A DNA stretch of 64,000 nucleotides from Dactylonectria macrodidyma (lineage: Eukaryota > Ascomycota > Sordariomycetes > Hypocreales > Nectriaceae), in assembly GCA_020744425.1 (NCBI GenBank), contig JAGMUV010000005.1, positions 2,294,001 to 2,358,000 of the forward strand. Direction: 5' to 3'. Both the position numbers and the translations under genes were made by a program. The notes under the pieces were generated by a model. That model did not search any database. It had not been told where the DNA came from and was given only the letters and a program-made list of their open reading frames with translations. This document shows, piece by piece, positions 56,801 through 64,000 of this stretch (positions are counted from its first letter, which is position 1; every line of letters starts with the position of its first letter).

Positions 56801-59202
56801 CGAGCCACTAGAATCGACACGGAGCCTGAGACGGGGTTGAGACGAAGATCCGGGAGAGGGGTAAAAAATGGAGTTTGCATGCATCGCCGCACAAGGCTGA
56901 TCGCTTGGCAGATTTTGAAGGAAAGTCTCGATGAAAGGACAAGCTTCCGTTCGTCAAAATGGTCCGAAGCGGGAAAGAGCCATTTCAACAAGTGTGGCCA
57001 CGGCTTCTAGAAAAAATGGACGGGCTGGGCGCATGATGTGCACAGCCTCGCAGTGTCCCCCGCACCAAGATCCATGAAGGAAGCTGGTATTCGTCTGAAC
57101 CCCAGTAGGATTAGGAATCATTTCTTTCCGACGGGCCGGGTTTACTGATTCGTTTGATTCGTCCAGCTAATGTGTCAGCCATATAGTCCAATATTGACCG
57201 ATTGTTCTTGTAAACATGCCTAACCCTCCTGAAGCAGATAGATGGCCCGAGCCGTCCGGAAGCAGAAGTCGCCGGCCAACAACGGCGAACGGATGCAGCT
57301 ACAGCGGCATACAGCAAGCGAGAATGGAGAGTCAGGTCGTGGACACAGCCACTCGAACGGTGAAGCTTCTGAGTTGCGTTTGGTCGGCCTTCACATGATG
57401 CCCATTGCAAATACGTGTTTCTCCGCGGGTGCCAGCGCAGGGTTGCCAGCGAAGCAGCCGCCGTTGTTTGTCATGCAAAGCTGTTTGTCCCAGATGATTT
57501 GGGCGTCTGTTAGGGTCCCTTGTGTTAGCGGGTTGCACAGCAATCTAGACCAACAGTGGACAGTGGATTCAAAACCCACGGTCCCCAATTTCAGTTGGAC
57601 CACAAATCAGCCCCAGGAAACTGCAACAAATTTACAGCGATCCAGCGCTTCTAAGACCCTGTAAATGCCCCAGCGGCCAATGGATCATCGGCAAACGGGC
57701 CATGCCTGAGCTTGACGGCTTTAAGCTTGTGTTGCGCCTTGGCTTGGCGCCATGCTCAATTGGGAGCAAAGTTGCAACCTCATCATTCATGGATTGCTCA
57801 CCCAGCCAAAGCTGCGACAAAGGGTCCCTGGGTTTTGAAGTCGCGCCGAAACCAAAAGGGATGGGGCCGGCGCGTCAGACGAAAATCATCCTTCATTCGC
57901 TGCAAGGTGGGATTGGGCGCAGACGGAGGGGTGGCCGAGTCTCATCGCCCCTCGCTACCATTTACGTAGTAATTATCTCACCGAGGAAAAAGATCTTTTG
58001 CGGATGAGCATAGCCAAAGGTCGAGGAGGTTGTCGTCGCGCCATGTGAGAGAAAAAAAAACACAGGGAAATCAGAGTCGCACCACTACTGCTGCATCCGG
58101 GGCTAGCGGCTTCAGCTTGCACCAGGTTAAGACACCACCAAATATCCCCCACGATGCTTCCAACCCGCCCTTGTTTGGGTACGTCTTTGACCGGGCTGAA
58201 AGAGGACGGATGGCAATCAAAACACGGGTCTAGTTTGGCGCGTCAAGCTCGTCGCTGGAATCTGCTATGGCGACAATGACGGGTAAAAGGGGTAGCCAAA
58301 GTAGTGAAAGATAGTTCATAGTACAAAGACGAGGATTCGCCTCCTCCTTCCTCTATGACGATTTCTTTCAGGTTCTTCTAGAAATTCCATCCCTTGGCAC
58401 CGTGTCCCAATCGTATATCGTTCAAAGAGGCACCTGCAGAGTACATCTCCAAAGGAAAGCTTGTTGGACAACAAGCATCTCCGTCCTGATCGTCAAAGGC
58501 GCACACCCCACACAGCGCTGTGTGACCTCATTGACCTGGGCCTTGTTCCACTTCTCGGGCCATTGTGCCCGACCAGCCGATCGCCCACTGCTTCTCACCT
58601 TGGTTGATTCCAGCGCTCAGTCGTGAGATCACCGAGCTTTGGATTCACGTGGCCCATTGCAGAAAGAATCTCCCCATCTTGTGGAGGCAGTGTAAGGAAG
58701 ACCAACGTTGCAGCAGTAGCAAACAACCCACTCAACCTCATCACCTTGAACAGCCCCAATCCGGTTGGCGCACCAAACGCACCAACTTATTCTGCACCAA
58801 GCGAAAGCAGCTTCTCACACACCCCTGTCGCTTTCCCTACCATCCCTGTATCATAGCCGCCTGGGAAGGCGCTGTGGGTTCAATTGTCATTATAAAACCC
58901 GGGTCCCGCTCTTCCGTCAGTGACAAACCCCCTGTCATCAACCCACGAAACTTGGCGATTCGCTCCCCAGCACTGCATTACCATCTTCCGCTGCATCATT
59001 GTTACTTGCATTCGGAATCAACAGATAGCAGCTCTTCGTCACTACCGCTTTCTCGCCTCTGCTTTTCTTTTTAAGAGCGCGCATTCTTGCTTGGCATTGC
59101 TTGTCTTTTGGTCGCCAAGACACGACCCTCCAACGTTCATCCTCCGACCTCCTCTCCTCACCTTTTTCTCTCCACCACATCAACACAACCTCGAAACCAG
59201 CC
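53864..59202. other. 5.3-kb stretch without a recognisable gene
   Basis: The longest gap in the window. Open frames up to 169 codons occur (for example 56519-57010 plus and 58565-59074 plus), but none has domain motifs, low-complexity signatures of real proteins or splice sites I could use. 54000-55400 is AT-rich. 58900-59200 is a CT-rich leader of the next gene. Possibly a long promoter, non-coding RNA or decayed DNA. Confidence 0.4.
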
Positions 59203-60127
59203 ATGAGATTCGATCTTACGCTTCTAGCCCTCTCGGCTATGGGCTCGGTCGCGGCATCGGTCGTCAACGCACCCGGACACGTCCAAGTCAAGCGCATCGA
59301 CACAGCGCCTCAAGCAGACGAACAGGATCTATACAAACGTCGCGGAGGCGGCGGCGGCGGAAGTCGCGGTGGAGGCAGTAGCAGCGGCGGAGGTGGGCGA
59401 TCCGGCAGCGGACGTTCTGGCAAGTCTAGTGGCTCATCGAAAACAGGCAAATCATCCGGCTCTTCAGGGTCTTCCAGCGGTTCTTCTGGCAGCAGTACCA
59501 GCAAGTAAGTAGCACCCATCCCATGACGAATGCAAGCACTTCTGTCGTGTCGCATCCACTAATCTTCCCTCTCCCAGATCTTCCAACTCGGGCGGCACTT
59601 CATCCAAGGGCTCTGGTGTCACGCCGGCCTACGGCGGCGGTCGATACTACGCCGGAGGAGCCAAAGTTCCCTACCGCGCCGGTGCTGTAACCGCCGCGGG
59701 TGTCGTCCCTTTCCTGCTGGTCGGTTCTGCCATCGCCTTTTGGCCCGGCACCTGGGCGTACGGCGCGTATATGTACCACTACGACAACCCATACCGCTAC
59801 CACAACGTCTCCAGCAGTGCGAACGAGACTCGCGAAGTCATCTGCGGTTGCGCGCGCTACTCGGTATGCGGATGCGAGGAGAACAATAGCACCGCCTACT
59901 ACGACGATCTCATTGGAAACGGTTCCTATGCCGCTCTCAACAAGTCGGTAATAAACGTCGCCAAGGTTAATGGCACCATGACGCTTCTCATCAACGGCAC
60001 TCTTGACAACGGCACCACCGCTGTGGGTGAAGACTCCGCCGCCCCTGGCAGCATGCAGGGTATGGCCGAAGCCCTCGGACTCTGGCCTGTGGTGGCCGCC
60101 GTCCTGGCCACCGTCTTCCTGGCCTAA
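59203..60127 (+). CDS. Secreted glycine/serine-rich protein, probably GPI-anchored (DUF7732-like)
   Basis: Exons read 59203-59504 and 59578-60127 (intron 73 nt), giving 283 residues. The N-terminus MRFDLTLLALSAMGSVAAS is a signal peptide, and KRIDTAPQADEQDLYKRR has possible Kex2 sites (KR). A low-complexity Gly/Ser-rich tract (about 47-110) follows, then a hydrophobic stretch VTAAGVVPFLLVGSAIAFWP. The conserved block has cysteines (CGCARYSVCGC), YYDDLIGNGSYAALNKS and several N-glycosylation sites (NVS, NET, NGT). The C-terminal hydrophobic tail GLWPVVAAVLATVFLA suits a GPI anchor. From memory this matches the fungal family DUF7732; the function is unknown, probably at the cell surface. Confidence 0.85.
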
Positions 60128-60455
60128 GCCATGCGAGATTCCCTTCTTTTCACTGTACATTCTTTAGCCTCTTACATAATTTCTCATGACCTTTGTTACG
60201 ACTATTTTGACATTCTCCGAGTCTTAAAGGGGTGGACCAAAAAGAGACTCGATGGGAGCTGGTCATAGCTTGCATGGCGTTCTTATCCCGTTGGGAGAGG
60301 ACAGATATCCAGGGCTCTCGCGGACGGCGCTTTGTTTATTAGATTATCGTTGTCTCGTTGATCACTCACGAAATGGAATAAGTTTGAACAATTCTCGAGT
60401 TTCTAAAGTCTGTATGCGCTGAGTGGACTCGTATCGTGATGTAATGACGAACCCT

Positions 60456-61958
60456 CTACCACCCGTTCCAACGCGGCCACACGTCAACAATTTCATCCTC
60501 CTTGCCTTCCACACGGCTGTCCACGACGAAGTACTCGTTGAATCCGGCTCCCGCAATGCAAGCATGATTCGGCCAGATTCTCAGCCTCTGCCCAACCTTC
60601 AAAGGAATCTCCTCCTCTGCCTCGCTCCGCCATCGCAGGACACCATGCTCCTGACTCACCTTGCCAACCTGCCACCCGCCGTGCTCCGCCGGAAAGCCCT
60701 CGCCCGGGGCGGGGTTTCGAAGCCCCCAAGGCGCAACGATGCCCCAGCCGGCGTAGTGCTGACCCTTTTCGGCGCCCAGGTCGGCGCAGGGCTCCCGGCC
60801 CAGCGCGAGGCATCCCGCGTTGATGAGAGCCTCGGTCGTCCCGTTGGGGCCGCGGCCCGCGTACAGCGAGGCTACTTCAGCGAGGATCGTGATGCCGATC
60901 GAGGATGCGGATAGGAGGGATTGGTCGCGGGCATGTGTTGCGAGCTGTTGCAGGTCCAGTGTGGGATATACGCCTGCGTGGACTTCGAGTTTATAGCCTT
61001 GTGTTTTGAGGTCTCGCAGGAAGTTGTTGACGGATGATACTGAGCCATGCGGACTGGTCGATGTCTTGCCATCCACGTCCGGATGCTGAAGGCTGGTTGC
61101 AGTCGGGGATGCTCCAACAGATAGAGTCAGGGCGTGACCAGGCCGTTTCGAGACGACCATCTCAGCTACTTCCTCCAAAGCCTTAAACTCAGCCGCAAGA
61201 TGGTCCAGCGCCTTCCAGTCCTCGCGCGTCTCGTATGAGTGCCCCGCATGAGCGTAGATGCCGTGCAGCACGCACTTCCCATCTCCCTCGCTCGCGAGTA
61301 GGTGGTCCACGAGGGCCTCGCACTCCTTCGTCCCTGGGACCACGCCTGCGCGCCGGTAGCCCATGTCAACTTTCATAAAGACCAGCGGCGCGAAACCGGT
61401 CTTGGCATGGATTTCTTCGACGTGTGGAATTTGGTCTGGGTGGTCGATCATCAGCGATAGACCGCCGGCGCCGAGTTGCGTGGAGATGGTGCTGAGGCGG
61501 GCGATGGCTGAGGGGAAGAGGGGGAAGGAGAAGAGCACCTGTGACGGTTAGTTGTTTTTGGGACATTTGAGAGATGGTCTTTCGTGTGGGAGTGTACGTT
61601 TACTTTGCGACCTCTGTGCTGATACTCTTGCAACAGAGGCACGATGTTTTCTGCTTCGAGGATAGTTGAGACAACGATGCTGGCCAGCGAGGAGCTGGCA
61701 TCTCCCACTTGCAGTCTCGTGAGCTCAATTGTCTGTTCTTCGTTAGTCCATCGATACTATATTACATTCAATCGTAAACCATACCTTGTGAGTCTTGATA
61801 TGCGGTCGCCATCCGAGATCCAATCGCTCGATGGCTTGCAGCATCCGGTCGCAATTGACCTCGACTTTGGCAAGGTCTAATACCGCAGATGGGGTCGGAA
61901 CATGGTGCAAGGTCTTTCCGACAAATTTCGCCTTCAGTTCGTCCTTGGTGGAAGCCAT
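60456..61958 (-). CDS. D-serine dehydratase-like PLP enzyme (fold type III)
   Basis: PLP- and zinc-dependent enzyme of the eukaryotic D-serine dehydratase / D-threonine aldolase-like family, which would convert D-serine to pyruvate and ammonia. Exons read 61958-61785, 61732-61604 and 61538-60456 (introns 52 and 65 nt), giving 461 residues. Visible features are PTPSAVLDLAKVEVNCDRML, the PLP lysine in RPHIKTHK (Lys55), FMKVDMGYRRAGV, YAHAGHSYE, LTLSVGASPTATSL and, at the C-terminus, WPNHACIAGAG with the His and Cys that bind zinc in this family. All key residues are present. An in-frame Met 24 nt upstream (61982) is an alternative start. Confidence 0.92.
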
Positions 61959-63319
61959 TGTTGTGATGGTTTTGTGATGCACCCATTATTCGCTGTCGTC
62001 TAAGTCGCGTTGCCTGAGGAGTAAAGTACTCAAGCGCGGGTGATTTATTGTCCGCTGGGATTGACTCACCAAGGCTTCGGCTGAAGAATACCCGACGGTG
62101 TTCTTGATACAATCATCCACCTGCAGGATTTATCGCCAGTTTACTAACTATGCTTGTTTATCAAATAGACCTCTACATGACTTTTTCTAGAAGGTGCTCA
62201 GACATGGGAAATCCGTGGCGCGAAAGTATTTTAGAGCCCGTATCTGGTGCAACTTAACTTGAGGCCAATGGCTAGACTTGGTCACTTACACAATAAGATA
62301 TACCGTTGCATCTATGCCCAATTTCGTTTTCCATTCGACGCAATCCTCAGTCATTTTGAATGTTCGTTCTACAGTCTTTAAAAAAGACTTGTTTTGGACT
62401 TTTAGAGCGACTTCCCTGGCTGCTCGCCTACCCTCAATAAGTGGTTGATGTTCACAGATCTGTCGACGAGAATTTTCAAGAAAACTCGAGATTGCAAGTC
62501 TGAGATCGGATCAAAACCAAGAAAAAGGTGTTCATTAACTGATCACCGGTTTAGGTAGTTCGGATTTTCAGCCCTAAGTACTTGCTTTTGAGCTTGCCTA
62601 AAAAGCTTTCCAAAAAAGCTTTCCATTGTGAATCAGGGTTTCCTCCCGTCGTCGTCCTTTATTCACATCATTATCATTCTTCTTTTATTTTCTATGAACC
62701 ACCATAACCTCCAACCTGAACTTCTACATAACAAAGTCAATAAATTTTCCTTCCCTTCATCCCCAACTTTGAGCATCACTCAAAAGCTTCTCGATCCTCT
62801 TCAGCCACATGAACATCGGTGCACAACCGTCACGTCAATTTACATTCTCAGAATGTACAGGAACGAAGACTGAGATCTATGAATCAACGTATCTATCGGC
62901 CGGCGCACTTGCAGGAAAGTCGCTAGACTGTGCTGTACCAAGTGCGTTCTGATTCTCCTGTTTCCAAAAAGAGGCGCCAAGCGTTGAGCAGTTTGCGCCA
63001 CATTTCAATGCGAGTCGCTCCAACTGTGCCACTAATGCACGGACCATCTCCATATCCTTCTGCTATTGACTCCTGTTTGCTGACTCATCATCGCCAGGCC
63101 GCTGCAAGTTCCCCATGCCGCGACCGTGAGCGCAACCGCGAAATCATCACTTCGCCATTCACGATTCGAGCCACGTCTCCCACGACCTCATCTCCGCACC
63201 CCATTCTTACGCCGGACCGACGCGTAAGAACGCCACTGCGAAGCGAAGCATGATATAGATCGCGCCATCCTGCTGCGCCTTCGGAGGCTGTCGAGAAGGG
63301 AGATTACGACTACACAACC
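61959..63319. other. Intergenic region between divergent D-serine dehydratase and TAF1 genes
   Basis: 1.4 kb of shared promoter region. A short direct repeat AAAAAGCTTTCC is present near 62600-62622. No gene seen. Confidence 0.5.
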
Positions 63320-64000
63320 ATGTCTGAGGATCTCGAGTTCTCGTCCTTGGACGACGAGGCCTGGAAGGCCCAGGCCGCTGCCGACAGCCGCGAGATTTCC
63401 CGCCTGCTTGAGCAGAGTCAAGAGGGCGGCTCAAGCGGCGGGCTAAAGCTCGACGACACACCATTCGACCAAACCAACAAGGCCGACGATGCGGAGGATT
63501 TCGAGGACATTAGCGACGATGATCTGCCTGAGGAGGAGGAGCCCAGCGCTGGCGCCTCCATGGAGCTGCCGGGACTGACTGACGACGGTGGAACCAGTGC
63601 CGATGCAGACGACCTATTTGGCGAAGGAGCATCGTCTCCCATCGACCCTATCCTTGGTCCTTCCTCTCCCGCGCCTCACGTCCACGATGCCGATGCTGGC
63701 GAAGACACCCAACCGCTGGATGCGGGACTCAGCTTCCCTGGCATCAACTTCGATCCCGAGCCTCACCTCAACGGCGCGAACCAAGACCCCGACATCCCCG
63801 CCCCCGCCGAGACGGTCGAAGATCTTCTGAAGGCTACCTGGCCCGCCTTCAAGAAAGGACATGTCCTGACTTGGAGCGAGCTATTGCCCGCAAAGAAGGC
63901 TACCTGGAAGGAAAAGAAGCCTACCAAGAAGCCCAAGCACCTCGTTACTAGCAAACTCAACCTCGACCTCGCTCCCGATCAAGAGAAACTTTTCCGAATC
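63320..64000 (+). CDS. TFIID subunit TAF1, N-terminal part, runs off the right edge
   Basis: Largest subunit of general transcription factor TFIID, acting in the nucleus at RNA polymerase II promoters. The frame is open for 227 codons from the ATG at 63320 to the window end, without introns. The start SEDLEFSSLDDEAWKAQ and an acidic stretch (EDFEDISDDDLPEEEEP) fit the TBP-binding N-terminal region. LLKATWPAFKKGHVLTWSEL, with KKATWKEKKPTKKPKHLV and SKLNLDLAPDQEKLFR, matches the conserved start of fungal TAF1. The DUF3591 core and zinc knuckle lie outside the window. The gene is essential and conserved, so this end of the window is likely core chromosome. Confidence 0.85.
   Translation, partial: MSEDLEFSSLDDEAWKAQAAADSREISRLLEQSQEGGSSGGLKLDDTPFDQTNKADDAEDFEDISDDDLPEEEEPSAGASMELPGLTDDGGTSADADDLFGEGASSPIDPILGPSSPAPHVHDADAGEDTQPLDAGLSFPGINFDPEPHLNGANQDPDIPAPAETVEDLLKATWPAFKKGHVLTWSELLPAKKATWKEKKPTKKPKHLVTSKLNLDLAPDQEKLFRI

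Noticed and set aside
56519..57010. 163-codon plus-strand open frame in the long gap
   Set aside because: No domain, no signal peptide, no splice sites, and a composition like chance frames.
59600..60160. 186-codon open frame antisense to the glycine-rich surface protein
   Set aside because: Low-complexity mirror of the GC-rich coding strand, no domain.
1..64000. CRISPR arrays, rRNA genes, bacterial-type operons
   Set aside because: The window is eukaryotic. I saw no regular spacer-repeat array or rRNA sequence.

Overview
The window is 64 kb of a filamentous ascomycete (Pezizomycotina) chromosome. The evidence is short GT-AG introns of about 45-95 nt with CTAAC/CTAAT branch points, Zn2Cys6 regulators, HET-domain genes, a chitin synthase, and scattered secondary-metabolism and plant-polymer enzymes. 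A Sordariomycete is my guess from the gene families; no marker fixes the species.

Layout. 1-5 kb: 5' part of a chitin synthase (minus), a MYND zinc-finger fragment and a secreted GH92 mannosidase. 6.7-8.4 kb: a decayed ubiquitin-like gene. 9.3-10.5 kb: a HET-domain gene. 12.3-23.2 kb: a trichodiene-synthase-type terpene cyclase, a Zn2Cys6 regulator, an AIG2-like protein, a short-chain dehydrogenase, a small cysteine-rich protein and a BAHD acyltransferase, together a candidate small terpenoid locus. 23.5-31.4 kb: two divergently transcribed paralogous kinases, with a HET-domain gene starting 84 nt after the second. 31.9 kb: an initiator tRNA-Met gene. 32.8-39.6 kb: a luciferase-like flavin monooxygenase, an UNC93-type transporter and a Zn2Cys6 regulator, all on the plus strand. 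42.5-47.9 kb: a GNAT acetyltransferase, a large HET-domain protein and a salicylate-hydroxylase-like monooxygenase. 49.5-53.9 kb: two poorly defined small genes and a GH105 hydrolase. After a 5.3-kb stretch without a recognisable gene come a GPI-anchor-like glycine-rich protein, a D-serine dehydratase and the start of TAF1.

Three splicing oddities are the most interesting content. (1) The second kinase ends in a chain of seven consecutive phase-0 introns separated by exons of exactly 3 nt (six single-codon exons, 28857-29362), just before the HET gene. (2) The initiator tRNA-Met gene has a 53-nt insert between tRNA positions 26 and 27 that looks like a spliceosomal intron (GTATGT, CACTAAC, CAG), not a tRNA intron. 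(3) The Zn2Cys6 regulator at 37.8 kb needs a 3-nt exon (CAA) to build its zinc cluster. The two kinases and three HET genes within 37 kb also suggest a non-self-recognition neighbourhood.

Intron positions were inferred by eye from splice motifs and reading-frame continuity; no search or transcript data were available.
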